Source: Hyphomicrobiales bacterium
GTDB taxonomy: Bacteria > Pseudomonadota > Alphaproteobacteria > Rhizobiales > Rhizobiaceae
DNA: 64,000 nt
Direction: 5' to 3'
NCBI GenBank assembly: GCA_900469625.1
Contig: UBXV01000038.1
Coordinates: 1-64,000, forward strand
Position numbers and translations under genes: made by a program. Numbering within the stretch: the stretch's first letter is position 1; every line of letters starts with the position of its first letter. Below, in pieces: positions 47,078 through 58,882 of this stretch. A model generated the notes under the pieces. The model saw nothing but the letters and a program-made list of their open reading frames with translations, was not told the origin of the DNA and did no database searches.

Positions 47078-47101
47078 CTTTTCGGCCGCGATTTGTAGTT
47101 T
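47073..47101 (+). promoter_or_regulatory. Candidate sigma-70 type promoter of rpmG
   Basis: CTTGACT (-35, at 47073-47079), 16-base spacer, TAGTTT (-10, 47096-47101). The CTTGAC core matches the rhizobial housekeeping consensus. It overlaps the end of the MFS gene and lies 70 bases before rpmG. Confidence 0.45.
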
Positions 47102-47170
47102 CGCGCCAACCTTGCCCGTGGCCCGCAACCGGTTGTCCACGGCTTTCAATTTCATAAAGGCAGGACGACC

Positions 47171-47338
47171 ATGGCAAAAGCCACCACCATCAAGATCAAG
47201 TTGCTGTCGACAGCCGACACGGGTTTCTTCTACGTCACGACCAAGAACAGCCGTACCATGACGGACAAGATGACGAAGACCAAGTATGATCCGGTCGCCA
47301 AGAAGCACGTCGAATTCAAGGAAACCAAGATCAAGTAA
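47171..47338 (+). CDS. rpmG: Ribosomal protein L33
   Basis: A 55-residue bL33 of the large ribosomal subunit: [20 protein letters not shown] begins it and [20 protein letters not shown] follows, ending [11 protein letters not shown]. It lacks the four cysteines of zinc-binding L33 paralogues, so it is the zinc-independent form. It has its own likely promoter and a strong terminator. Confidence 0.97.
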   Translation: MAKATTIKIKLLSTADTGFFYVTTKNSRTMTDKMTKTKYDPVAKKHVEFKETKIK

Positions 47339-47359
47339 GATCTGACGTTTCGTGGGATC

Positions 47360-47393
47360 AAGGGGCGCCGACCGCAAGGTTTGGCGCCCCTTT
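47360..47393 (+). terminator. Rho-independent terminator of rpmG
   Basis: AAGGGGCGCC, loop of 13 bases, GGCGCCCCTTT: a GC-rich stem followed by T residues, 22 bases after the rpmG stop. Confidence 0.9.
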
Positions 47394-47988
47394 CCGTTGG
47401 TGCACCGTCACGCCACAGCGACAGTCGCGGGACCCTGCCCTGCCGCGTTTACGGCTCAAACAGGCTCAAGGAAACGCGCCACATCCTTGCCTCGCCTCGA
47501 GCGAGAAAGATCACATTTCGTCCTCTCCATAAGCTCTGAGTCGGCGCGGCAGCGGGAATACCTGGTCACGAATCAAAAAACGCCGCCCCTTGCGGAACAG
47601 CGCTGTGAATTGGGGGTCGGCTGGCTTCTAACCGCGGCACGAGGATTCCGCAGGTGTCAAAAGCCAACCGACCGACCCCACGACCCAGGAGATGCGGCGG
47701 ACCTGAGCATCATGGGGTAACCGATACTGATGGAAGCTATGCCCCCGTATTTATCAGCATCACCTGAAAATAGAAAAAAATCAATGAATTCTTAATGCGC
47801 TAAGCGGTCTCGCTCAGCGCATGGTTAATTCTGTATCGTACCGGTACATCTGAAAGCCTGCGCGCCACTGCTACCAAACCCCTCGGTAGCATCGGCGCGT
47901 CGAAGAATACAACTTTAAGGTCACTCCGCAAGAGGCGGCCTTAAAAATCTGTCCGGGTTTGCGTTGACGGCGGAAACGCAGTCAGGTG
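47394..47988. other. Gene-free stretch between rpmG and pleD
   Basis: About 600 bases between two 3' ends with no convincing gene. Composition drops to AT-rich around 47730-47900. Two structures stand out: a stem-loop at 47795-47822 (ATGCGCT-a-AGCG, loop GTCT, CGCT-c-AGCGCAT) and the 10-bp palindrome GTACCGGTAC at 47838-47847. The stem-loop could end leftward pleD transcription, although T residues are not immediately after it. A small RNA is possible but not shown. Confidence 0.45.
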
Positions 47989-49356
47989 TCAGGCGGCGGC
48001 CGCGACCACCCTGTTTCGCCCCTCGTTCTTCGCCTGATAGAGCGCCATATCCGCCCGCTTCAGCAGCGCCTCGGCGCTATCGCTTTCGGGCTTGAGCCCG
48101 GCGATACCCATCGATGCGGTGATGACCAGGGCACCGTCGACGTGCGGTATCGAGAACGGTTGGCTCTCGATAATGTGACGCAGCCGCTCGGCGACAGTCG
48201 CGGCCATCTCCGGCGATGTATCGGGCATGACCACGACGAACTCTTCGCCGCCGAAGCGGCAGGCGAGATCTGCGCCGCGCACGGTCGAGCGGATGCGGCT
48301 GGCAAATTCGCGCAGCACCTCATCGCCGACATCGTGGCCATAGGTGTCGTTGACCTGCTTGAACCGGTCGATGTCGGTCATGCAGATCGACAGCGGGCGC
48401 CCACGCGCTGCCGCCCGGTCGAGCAACAGCTTCAGATGATTGTCCAGGTAGCGACGGTTGTGCAGGCCAGTCAGGCCGTCGGTAACCGCCAGCTCGATCG
48501 TCTGCTGCACGCTCTTTCGCAGCATGTCGTTGCAATGCTTGCGCCGGATTTGCGTCAGCGAGCGGGCGACCAGTTCATTGGGGTCAACCGGACGGATGAT
48601 GTAATCGGTGACACCCAGATCGAGTGCCCGCACGATCATCTCATCATTGGCCTGTTCGGTGATCAGCAGGATCGGAATGAACCGCGTGCGCTCGAGCGAG
48701 CGCAGCTGCGAGGACAGTCGCAGTGGATCGTAGTCGTCGAAATTGGCGTTGACGATGACCAGGTCGAAATTGTTCTCCGCAGCCTCGAACAGTGCCGCCT
48801 GAGGGTCCGAGATGACGGAGACGTCGGCGATCGGCTTCAGCGTGCGCTGCAGCCGCTCCTGCGACGAACCGCGGCCATCGACCAGGAGGATATTGCCCGG
48901 CTCGTCCGGGCGGTCCTGGCGCGCCAGCTCCTGCAAGCCGATGGTCTGCGCGGTCTGAGCCCGCAGCCGCAACTCGTCGCTGACGTTCTTCAGACGGACG
49001 AGGCTCTTCACCCGCGACATCAATTGCAGATCATTGACCGGTTTCGTCAGAAAATCGTCGGCACCGGCCTTCAGACCACGGACCCGGTCGGACGGCTGGT
49101 CGAGTGCGGTCACCATGACGACAGGGATGTGGGCGGTGCGCGGATTGGCCTTCAGACGCTCACAGACCTCGAACCCGTCGATGCCTGGCATCATGATGTC
49201 GAGCAGCACCAGATCGACCGGCGTCGTCTCGCAGAGCGACAGAGCCGCATAGCCGTCGTTCGCGGTCAGTACGTCGAAATACTCTGCGAGCAGACGCGCC
49301 TCGAGAAGCTTAACGTTGGCAGGCACGTCGTCGACAACAAGAATGCGCGCAGTCAT
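47989..49356 (-). CDS. pleD: PleD-type response regulator diguanylate cyclase, REC-REC-GGDEF
   Basis: A 455-residue cyclic di-GMP synthase of the cell-cycle and polar-development pathway. The first receiver domain (residues 1-120) has acceptor D53 in LVLLDIMMPGID. The second (about 155-275) reads LVIVNANFDDYD where the acceptor should be, so it is a non-phosphorylated adaptor, as in Caulobacter PleD. The GGDEF domain has DIDRFKQVNDTYGHDVGDEV, active site GGEEF (369-373) and inhibitory RGAD (360-363). It is downstream of divK with a 17-base gap, the conserved divK-pleD pair. Confidence 0.97.
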   Translation of the reverse strand: MTARILVVDDVPANVKLLEARLLAEYFDVLTANDGYAALSLCETTPVDLVLLDIMMPGIDGFEVCERLKANPRTAHIPVVMVTALDQPSDRVRGLKAGADDFLTKPVNDLQLMSRVKSLVRLKNVSDELRLRAQTAQTIGLQELARQDRPDEPGNILLVDGRGSSQERLQRTLKPIADVSVISDPQAALFEAAENNFDLVIVNANFDDYDPLRLSSQLRSLERTRFIPILLITEQANDEMIVRALDLGVTDYIIRPVDPNELVARSLTQIRRKHCNDMLRKSVQQTIELAVTDGLTGLHNRRYLDNHLKLLLDRAAARGRPLSICMTDIDRFKQVNDTYGHDVGDEVLREFASRIRSTVRGADLACRFGGEEFVVVMPDTSPEMAATVAERLRHIIESQPFSIPHVDGALVITASMGIAGLKPESDSAEALLKRADMALYQAKNEGRNRVVAAAA

Positions 49357-49373
49357 ATCAATTTTCCCGCCAA

Positions 49374-49745
49374 TCAGGCATCGCCAAGGTAGGTCTTGAT
49401 CGTCTCAATGAACTTTGGCACAGAAATCGGTTTGGAAACATAGGCTTCGCATCCACCCTGGCGGATACGCTCCTCATCGCCCTTCATCGCGAAGGCCGTG
49501 ACGGCAATGACCGGAATGACGTGCAGCTCATCGTCTTCCTTCAGCCACTTCGTCACTTCGAGACCGGAGACCTCCGGCAGCTGGATGTCCATCAAAATCA
49601 GATCGGGACGATACTTCCGCGCCAGCTCGAGCGCCTCCATCCCGTTGCGCGTCTGGATCGTCGCGTAACCGGAAGCCTCAATCAGGTCTCGGAAGAGCTT
49701 CATGTTCAGCTCGTTATCCTCAACAATCATTACCTGTTTGGGCAT
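49374..49745 (-). CDS. divK: Single-domain response regulator DivK
   Basis: A 123-residue receiver protein with no output domain. D53 ([16 protein letters not shown]) is the phospho-acceptor, with acidic pocket E9/D10 ([13 protein letters not shown]) and Lys in YVSKPISV. In alphaproteobacteria DivK, phosphorylated by PleC/DivJ-type kinases, controls CtrA via DivL-CckA. The start at 49745 ([10 protein letters not shown]) is the family start. It heads the operon with pleD. I see no TTAA-N7-TTAA CtrA site in the 156-bp upstream gap. Confidence 0.97.
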   Translation of the reverse strand: MPKQVMIVEDNELNMKLFRDLIEASGYATIQTRNGMEALELARKYRPDLILMDIQLPEVSGLEVTKWLKEDDELHVIPVIAVTAFAMKGDEERIRQGGCEAYVSKPISVPKFIETIKTYLGDA

Positions 49746-49901
49746 GTCGATCCCTTGTTGTCCGTCGTCTTCTTGCAAGTCTTCTCAAGACATCTAAGTT
49801 GCAGAGCAAACGACTCGACCCATTTCCTCGAGTTCAACGATAATCCTATTTGGTTGAAAAATAGGTAATTCCGGGCGTAAAAACAGTAGGAGGCCAATAC
49901 A

Positions 49902-50174
49902 TTGAAGAGCGCCGACGAAATCGCCATCGACATTCTTTCCTGGCTTGCCGGTGAGCCGGACCTCCTGTCCCGATTTCTGGCGCTGACCGGCACGGATCCA
50001 TCTTCGCTGCGCAATGCAATCGGCGAACCGGGCTTCATGGGCGGGCTCATCGCCTTTCTCATGGACCACGAGCCGACACTGATTGCTTTCTGCGAGGCAA
50101 CGGGGACGGCACCCCAGGATGTCGTGCGGGCGCATGAGAAACTGTCCGGCGCCGCCGACCTGCAGGACAGCTGA
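49902..50174 (+). CDS. DUF3572 family protein
   Basis: A 90-residue all-helical protein, MKSADEIAIDILSWLAGEPD at the start and FLALTGTDPSSLRN following, with AIGEPGFMGGLIAFLMDHEP. This matches DUF3572, an alphaproteobacterial family of unknown function. The start is TTG at 49902 preceded by TAGGAGG about eight bases upstream. Two bases separate its stop from the next gene. Confidence 0.88.
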   Translation: MKSADEIAIDILSWLAGEPDLLSRFLALTGTDPSSLRNAIGEPGFMGGLIAFLMDHEPTLIAFCEATGTAPQDVVRAHEKLSGAADLQDS

Positions 50175-50176
50175 CC

Positions 50177-50818
50177 GTGAGCGATACCATCCTCGAAAGC
50201 GACATCCGGCTTGGCGATCGCCCGCTCGTCGTCAGCGACATCGACGAGGTGGTGCTCGAATTCCTCAGCCCATTCCAAGCCTACCTCGAAAGCTGCGACC
50301 ATGTTCTGCTGCCGCGCTCGTTCCGGCTGACGGGCAACGTCGTCCACCGGGAAACGCAGGAGGCCGCGAGCGAGGCGGCGGTCAACGAGTTGCTCGAAAC
50401 ATTCTATGCGACGCAGGATCGCTGGCAGACGCCGACACTCGGCGTTGTCGAAACCCTGCGCGGCCTGTCGCGCGACGCGGATATCGTCTTCCTCACGGCC
50501 ATGCCGCCGCGCCATGCGACCGTGCGTCGGGCCCTGCTCGACCGGCTCGGCCTCCCCTACCCGTTGCTCGCGTCCGAGGACCCGAAAGGACCGATCGTTC
50601 AGCGACTGCATGCCGGGCGCGCGCTTCCTGTCGTTTTCATCGACGACATCGCGCGCAATCTGGAATCCGTGCAGACCCACGCGCCGTCCTGCCTGCTGAT
50701 CAATCTGATGGCGAACAAGGCGTTTCGCGCGCTCGCGCCCGCTCCGGCGGACTGCGTTCACGTCGCTGCCGATTGGACCGACGCCGCCAACGCCATTCGC
50801 GCGCATTTTCAGCGCTGA
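50177..50818 (+). CDS. HAD-like protein of unknown function
   Basis: A 213-residue protein with a HAD-like start: PLVVSDIDEVVLEFLSPF carries the D-x-D pair at residues 21 and 23, and DIVFLTAMPPRHATVRRALL resembles HAD motif II (T in LTAM). VVFIDDIARNLESVQTH is motif IV. So a phosphatase or phosphotransferase fold is likely, substrate unknown. GTG start at 50177, close to the DUF3572 gene and probably in the same transcript. Confidence 0.75.
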   Translation: MSDTILESDIRLGDRPLVVSDIDEVVLEFLSPFQAYLESCDHVLLPRSFRLTGNVVHRETQEAASEAAVNELLETFYATQDRWQTPTLGVVETLRGLSRDADIVFLTAMPPRHATVRRALLDRLGLPYPLLASEDPKGPIVQRLHAGRALPVVFIDDIARNLESVQTHAPSCLLINLMANKAFRALAPAPADCVHVAADWTDAANAIRAHFQR

Positions 50819-50939
50819 GGAAAAGGCCGCCCAACAGACCGGAACCGTCCGGCGGGTGGTCATCGGCAAGTGCAAATGCAAGGCAATTTCCAATGCCGCC
50901 TCCCTTGAGACTCGCCAGAGTAGAGCGTAAGCTCGCAAT

Positions 50940-50954
50940 GTTCAACATTTGTTC
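50940..50954 (+). promoter_or_regulatory. LexA box of dinB
   Basis: GTTC-AACATTT-GTTC, an exact match to the alphaproteobacterial LexA operator GTTC-N7-GTTC. It ends five bases before the ATG of dinB at 50960. Confidence 0.85.
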
Positions 50955-50959
50955 CAGAT

Positions 50960-52252
50960 ATGCTCGACAGTGGTTCTCAGACTCCAGGCTTCTGCCGTGA
51001 TTGCCTCAGGGACCAGACCGCGACCGCGCGACGCTGCCTTGCCTGTGGCAGTCCGCGTATCCTGCGCCATGCGGAACTCTTCGATCTGACGCTCGCCCAT
51101 ATCGATTGCGATGCGTTCTACGCTTCCGTCGAGAAACGCGACAATCCCGAGCTTGCCGACAAGCCGGTGATTATCGGCGGCGGCAAGCGTGGCGTGGTTT
51201 CTACCGCCTGCTATATCGCCCGCATCCACGGGGTGCGCTCGGCCATGCCGATGTTCAAGGCGCTCGAAGCCTGTCCGCAGGCCATCGTCATCAAACCCAA
51301 CATGGAAAAATACGTTCACGTCGGCCGCGAGGTTCGCACGCTGATGCAGGAGCTGACGCCCCTGGTGCAACCGCTCTCCATCGACGAGGCGTTCCTGGAG
51401 CTGAGCGGTACGCAGAGGCTGCACCACGATCCCCCGGCCCGAACGCTCGCACGCTTTGCCCGCCGGGTCGAACAGGAAATCGGCATTACCGTCTCCGTCG
51501 GCCTTTCCTATTGCAAGTTCCTCGCCAAGGTCGCGTCGGATCTGCAGAAGCCACGCGGCTTTTCAGTGATCGGCCAGACCGAGGCACTCGAATTCCTGAG
51601 AGAGAAGCCGGTGACCTTGATCTGGGGTGTCGGCAAGGCGTTCGCTGCCACGCTGGAGCGTGATGGCATCCGCACGATCGGCCAGTTGCAAACGATGGAG
51701 GAGGCCGACCTCATCCGCCGCTACGGCACCATGGGTCAAAGGCTCTTTCGCCTGTCTCGCGGCCTGGACGAAAGGGCGGTAGAGATAGATGGCGAAGCGA
51801 AAAGCGTGTCGTCGGAGACGACATTCAACGACGACCTAGCCCGTCACGACGATCTCGTGACGCACCTGCGCCGCCTGAGCGAGAAGGTCGCGCACCGGCT
51901 GCGCAAATCCGAGCTCGCCGGGCAGACGGTGGTTTTGAAGCTGAAGACGTCCGACTTCAAGACCAGGACCCGCAACCGGCGCCTCGACAGCCCGACGCGG
52001 CTCGCAGACCGGATCTTCCGCACCGGCCTGCAATTGCTGGAAAAAGAGGTCGATGGCACGAAGTATCGACTGATCGGCATCGGCGTCAGCGATCTTTCGA
52101 GCCCTGATCTCGCCGACCCGCCCGATCTCGTCGATCCGGCGGCGACCCGGCGCGCTGCCGCAGAAGACGCCATCAACAGGCTGCGCGACAAGTTCGGCAA
52201 GGCAAGCGTCGAGACCGGCTACACGTTCGGCAGCCGCAAGCGCGATCAATAG
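50960..52252 (+). CDS. dinB: DNA polymerase IV (Y family) with N-terminal zinc-finger-like extension
   Basis: A 430-residue error-prone translesion polymerase. [20 protein letters not shown] gives the first catalytic Asp; [17 protein letters not shown] gives the SIDE motif. The little-finger domain lies in the C-terminal third ([20 protein letters not shown]). The N-terminus adds [19 protein letters not shown], a C-x2-C...C-x2-C pattern seen in rhizobial DinB. The only suitable start codon upstream of these cysteines is ATG 50960, five bases after a LexA box, so the mRNA leader must be very short or absent. SOS control is strongly suggested. Confidence 0.95.
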   Translation: MLDSGSQTPGFCRDCLRDQTATARRCLACGSPRILRHAELFDLTLAHIDCDAFYASVEKRDNPELADKPVIIGGGKRGVVSTACYIARIHGVRSAMPMFKALEACPQAIVIKPNMEKYVHVGREVRTLMQELTPLVQPLSIDEAFLELSGTQRLHHDPPARTLARFARRVEQEIGITVSVGLSYCKFLAKVASDLQKPRGFSVIGQTEALEFLREKPVTLIWGVGKAFAATLERDGIRTIGQLQTMEEADLIRRYGTMGQRLFRLSRGLDERAVEIDGEAKSVSSETTFNDDLARHDDLVTHLRRLSEKVAHRLRKSELAGQTVVLKLKTSDFKTRTRNRRLDSPTRLADRIFRTGLQLLEKEVDGTKYRLIGIGVSDLSSPDLADPPDLVDPAATRRAAAEDAINRLRDKFGKASVETGYTFGSRKRDQ

Positions 52253-52356
52253 TGCGTTACCGGCGCCCCCTTGACGCTTCCTGCGCCGGGTGCGGACGAA
52301 TTCTTTAAAGTTTGCAGGCTAGGCTCGCCGGCCAGTTTACGTGTTGGGATGAGTGT

Positions 52357-53595
52357 ATGGTATCGCGTTTCGCTCTCACGGCCAGCGTCGTCGTCTTCCT
52401 GTTTTCGCCTGCAGCCGGAGTTGCCGGCAACGGCGCTCCGCTGCAAATCATCGTCTCGAAGAACCAGCAATCCCTCGTCGTCTATGACGGCGACGCGGTG
52501 ATCGCGACGTCGGCGGTTTCGACCGGCAAGGCCGGGCATTCGACCCCGACGGGCATCTTCTCGATCCTGGAAAAGCGACGTCACCATAAGTCCAATATCT
52601 ATTCCAACGCTCCGATGCCGTTCATGCAGCGGCTGACCTGGTCGGGCATCGCCTTGCACGGTTCAAACCACGTCCCGGCCTACCCGGCCTCGCACGGTTG
52701 CGTGCGCCTGCCGAGCAAGTTTGCAGCCGACCTCTTCAAGATGACATCGCGCGGCATGCACGTGCTCGTGACGGACCGGCAAGTCAGCCCCGTCGAAGTG
52801 TCGAGTACAATGCTGTTTCAACCGGAACCGGCGCCGGGCGAAACGCCCGCGCCGCTGTCGGACGTGCCGCTCCGGCCGACAATCAGCCAGGCGGAGAACG
52901 GGCCCGTCGAAGTGGCAATGACGGAGGCCCCGACCGGGATGCCGGCCGTCGTTGCGGAAGACCGCGAGCCGATCCGCATGCTGATCACCCGGCGCGGCGA
53001 GCGCGACATCCGACGCAACGTCCAGTCGGCTCTGAACGAACTCGGCTACATCGCCGGTGTCGCCGACGGCCACGTCGGCCCGGACACGACCGCCGCCATT
53101 CGTGCCTTCCAGACGGGCGAGAAGCTGACCGTTGATGGCAAGCTGTCGCCAGAGTTGACGCAAGCCATCTTCAAGAAGGCGGGGCGCGATGCACCCGCCA
53201 ATGGCGTCATCCTTGTTCGCCAGGGTTTCAAGCCGATTTTCGAGGCGGATGTGTCGATCGACGGACCGGAACAGGCTCTCGGCACCCACTTCCTGCAATT
53301 TCATGATGTTGGCGGCAACGGGGACGAAGGAAAATGGTACGGCGTAGCGCTTGAAAACCACCTGCCGACCGCCGCGAAAAACCGCCTTGGCATTACCACG
53401 GACGCCGACCCCTCCGCTTTCAACGCCATCCAGCGCACGCTCGGACGTCTGGCTGTTGCCGACGACGTGCGCAAACGGATCGGCCATTTGCTTGCGGATG
53501 GCTCTTCCCTGTCGATTTCCGACATGGAGAGCGGGCTTGAAACCGGTGACGGCACGGATTTCATCACCATTACGCGGGCATCGCCGCGGGGGTGA
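52357..53595 (+). CDS. L,D-transpeptidase (YkuD) with peptidoglycan-binding domain
   Basis: A 412-residue exported protein. A signal peptide (MVSRFALTASVVVFLFSPAA) leads to a YkuD catalytic domain (residues 30-150: LQIIVSKNQQSLVVYDGDAV) with the active-site motif SHGCVRLP, Cys115. A proline-rich linker and a peptidoglycan-binding-1-like domain (NVQSALNELGYIAGVADGHV, residues about 220-280) follow, then a less conserved C-terminal region. It would cross-link stem peptides in 3-3 fashion or attach proteins to the wall. Between dinB and it, the gap shows TTGACG at 52271 as a possible -35. Confidence 0.9.
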   Translation: MVSRFALTASVVVFLFSPAAGVAGNGAPLQIIVSKNQQSLVVYDGDAVIATSAVSTGKAGHSTPTGIFSILEKRRHHKSNIYSNAPMPFMQRLTWSGIALHGSNHVPAYPASHGCVRLPSKFAADLFKMTSRGMHVLVTDRQVSPVEVSSTMLFQPEPAPGETPAPLSDVPLRPTISQAENGPVEVAMTEAPTGMPAVVAEDREPIRMLITRRGERDIRRNVQSALNELGYIAGVADGHVGPDTTAAIRAFQTGEKLTVDGKLSPELTQAIFKKAGRDAPANGVILVRQGFKPIFEADVSIDGPEQALGTHFLQFHDVGGNGDEGKWYGVALENHLPTAAKNRLGITTDADPSAFNAIQRTLGRLAVADDVRKRIGHLLADGSSLSISDMESGLETGDGTDFITITRASPRG

Positions 53596-53708
53596 GCCCG
53601 CAAAGCCCAACGACGCCGTCCCCAGGGGCGGCATCACTGGACCACAGTGCTTTCAGGCCGTCCAAGCACGTTGCCGGGGCGAGCCCCATGCATTGGGGCC
53701 GATGCGGG

Positions 53709-57206
<3,498 letters not shown>

Positions 57207-57210
57207 TGCC

Positions 57211-57234
57211 ACACCCTGATTCCGTTCAGGGTGT
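57211..57234 (-). promoter_or_regulatory. Hairpin over the dnaE ribosome-binding site
   Basis: ACACCCTGA and TCAGGGTGT form a perfect 9-bp stem with a six-base loop, ending four bases before the dnaE ATG (57206). The probable Shine-Dalgarno AGGG lies inside the stem, so translation of dnaE could be limited by this structure. Confidence 0.65.
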
Positions 57235-57368
57235 CAGGATATCCCGTTTCTCACCCGCCATGTCCAGTTTTGCGTCGTGAGCCAGCGTTCTTTTCAACGC
57301 TGCGATACCGGGATGGGATCACGCGACCCCGCAACGGGATCGCATCAATTCGCATATATGCCCGGGGA

Positions 57369-57455
57369 TCAAAGACCGAGCGCGATAAAGGCTACGCTTG
57401 CGACGAACAGGCCCATCGATGTGAAGGCGGCGAGGTCACGAACAAAATCAGTCAT
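57369..57455 (-). CDS. LexA-controlled 28-residue membrane protein, SidA-like candidate
   Basis: An 87-base gene: ATG at 57455, TGA at 57371-57369. AAGGAG lies about seven bases upstream. The product begins MTDFVRDLAAFTSMG and continues with a hydrophobic stretch LFVASVAFIALGL, so a short polar N-terminus and one membrane helix. A LexA box is 34 bp upstream. In Caulobacter, SidA is a 29-residue, LexA-regulated inner-membrane protein that blocks division through FtsW. Size, topology and control match; sequence homology has not been tested and I do not claim it. It is transcribed toward dnaE, 162 bp downstream. Confidence 0.65.
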   Translation of the reverse strand: MTDFVRDLAAFTSMGLFVASVAFIALGL

Positions 57456-57488
57456 AACATGGCTCCTTTTCCGTTATGTTTTTACTTT

Positions 57489-57503
57489 GTTCTATTTTTG
57501 TTC
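57489..57503 (-). promoter_or_regulatory. LexA box upstream of the small membrane gene
   Basis: On the plus strand GTTC-TATTTTT-GTTC, an exact alphaproteobacterial LexA operator. A TTGACG -35-like hexamer lies just upstream on the minus strand at 57512-57507, so the box would sit in the leftward promoter of the 28-residue gene (34 bp to its ATG). The rightward gene at 57652 is 148 bp away and a less likely target. Confidence 0.85.
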
Positions 57504-57651
57504 CGACGTCAATCGCTGTTGAACACAGCGCCCGCTTTCCACTGCGCATGGTTAACCGCGGCCAGACGGACCGATCGAGGCAATTAACCGAACGCTTGAG
57601 CGCATCGTTCAACCCGCTTAGAACCGGAGCATCACACGGAGCACAAGCGAC

Positions 57652-58224
57652 ATGACCGCACGCCTGATTCTGCCTCTGCTTTGCCTGCTTCCTTCCCTGG
57701 CGCTTGCCGCCGAGGCAATCGACCCCAGCCGCATCGTTTCGGCCGCAACCGGCGACTGGAACAAGGACGGCGCAAGCGACCTGGCTCTGCTCGTCAAACC
57801 AGAAGACGGGATCGATGAGGACAATGGGGTCTACATCTACCTTGCTGGTGAGGACGGTCCACTGACGCTCAAGTCGGCGATCCCAAACAAGGTCTGGGGT
57901 CAATACGGAATGGCCGGCCAGGCGCCGACCATCACCGCGCTTGCCAATGGCTCGCTGGTGATTACCACCCATAACGACGCGATCGGCCGCGATCGCTGGG
58001 AACAGAAACTGACGGTTGCCTACCGCAACTTCGACTTCGTTGTCGCCGGCTACACCTATGCCTCCTACGACACGCTCGAGCCGAAAAACACCGCGCAATG
58101 CGACCTGAACGTGCTCACCGGAAAGGGCAAGGCGAACGACAAGCCCGTCATCGCAAAAGGTCAACTGGTGCTGCTCAAGGACTGGACCGACGACCGCGGT
58201 CAGCGCGCCTGCGGGATCCAATAA
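57652..58224 (+). CDS. Secreted protein of unknown function
   Basis: A 190-residue exported protein. Signal peptide MTARLILPLLCLLPSLALAA; mature part starts EAIDPSRIVSAATGDWNKDG. The segment TGDWNKDGASDLALLVKPED resembles an FG-GAP/Ca-binding DxNxDG repeat. No catalytic motif seen; two cysteines (AQCDL, QRACGIQ) may form a disulfide. The 196-bp gap before it contains the LexA box and the motif GGTTAACC. Function unknown. Confidence 0.7.
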   Translation: MTARLILPLLCLLPSLALAAEAIDPSRIVSAATGDWNKDGASDLALLVKPEDGIDEDNGVYIYLAGEDGPLTLKSAIPNKVWGQYGMAGQAPTITALANGSLVITTHNDAIGRDRWEQKLTVAYRNFDFVVAGYTYASYDTLEPKNTAQCDLNVLTGKGKANDKPVIAKGQLVLLKDWTDDRGQRACGIQ

Positions 58225-58234
58225 TCGTAGCCTT

Positions 58235-58249
58235 GTTCTCTTTTTGTTC
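58235..58249 (+). promoter_or_regulatory. LexA box upstream of the DUF5680-like gene
   Basis: GTTC-TCTTTTT-GTTC, exact LexA operator and only one base different from the box at 57489. It lies 53 bases before the chosen ATG at 58303 and ten bases after the stop of the preceding gene. Confidence 0.85.
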
Positions 58250-58302
58250 TTTACATCATTGCGATGTCGCGGCATGCTCCAAGGGAACAAGCAGGGTGTC
58301 CC

Positions 58303-58770
58303 ATGGCCAGCATCGAACAGCTCAAAGACTTCATCGTGGAAGCGAAATCGAAGACCTATATCGGTGGCGGCACGGCCAGTCCGGCATCACGCGCCGGCGC
58401 ACGCGATATCGGCTACCAGCGCGACCGGTGGCAATATCTCGACAGCTATTTCGGTGGGACGGATTTCGCCGGGCAGGAAACCGTCTGGCTCGACGGCGAT
58501 ACCCGTTGGGTCATGAATTATTTCGGCCGCGTCGTCCGTCCGGATCTGATCGATGGCGAACGCGCCGGCATCGTCATCAAGGCTGCGCTCGAGACCATGT
58601 ATCGCGAGAAGCGGCATTTCCTCGGGGGCATGGAGTATCGACACGCCTTCGGCACCTACATCGACAGCAGCCGCGGTGACACGGGGCACTTTTCGGGCCG
58701 CGAGGTCATCTTCGTCGACGGCGACGAAGCCTACGAGCTCGACTATCGCGGCGGTCTTATCGTGCCATAG
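58303..58770 (+). CDS. DUF5680-like protein, predicted SOS-regulated
   Basis: A 155-residue soluble protein: MASIEQLKDFIVEAKSKTYI at the start, SYFGGTDFAGQETVWLDGD, then VMNYFGRVVRPDLIDGERAG and the tail EVIFVDGDEAYELDYRGGLI. The pattern matches what I know as DUF5680, a domain that stands alone or follows an XRE DNA-binding domain; its function is unknown. No catalytic motif is certain. ATG at 58264 is an alternative start in frame, but MASIEQL is the family start. It has its own LexA box and converges on lolD. Confidence 0.82.
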   Translation: MASIEQLKDFIVEAKSKTYIGGGTASPASRAGARDIGYQRDRWQYLDSYFGGTDFAGQETVWLDGDTRWVMNYFGRVVRPDLIDGERAGIVIKAALETMYREKRHFLGGMEYRHAFGTYIDSSRGDTGHFSGREVIFVDGDEAYELDYRGGLIVP

Positions 58771-58842
58771 GCCAAGGCCGGCATGGGTCGTCGATATCGA
58801 GTTGCGATCCCATCACCTGATGCCCGGAGTCGATACCAGGTG

Positions 58843-58876
58843 AAAAAGTGCTTTTGCGGCTCAGCCAAAAGCGCTT
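58843..58876 (-). terminator. Terminator after lolD
   Basis: On the minus strand AAGCGCTTTTG, loop, CAAAAGCACTT followed by TTT: an 11-bp stem with one G-T pair plus T-run, seven bases after the lolD stop. Confidence 0.75.
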
Positions 58877-58882
58877 GGCGCG

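Noticed and set aside
47352-47720. 122-codon plus-strand frame after rpmG
   Set aside because: It begins inside the rpmG terminator, lacks a ribosome-binding site, and has no recognisable product.
47986-49392. 468-codon plus-strand frame opposite pleD
   Set aside because: Antisense to an intact pleD; no domain.
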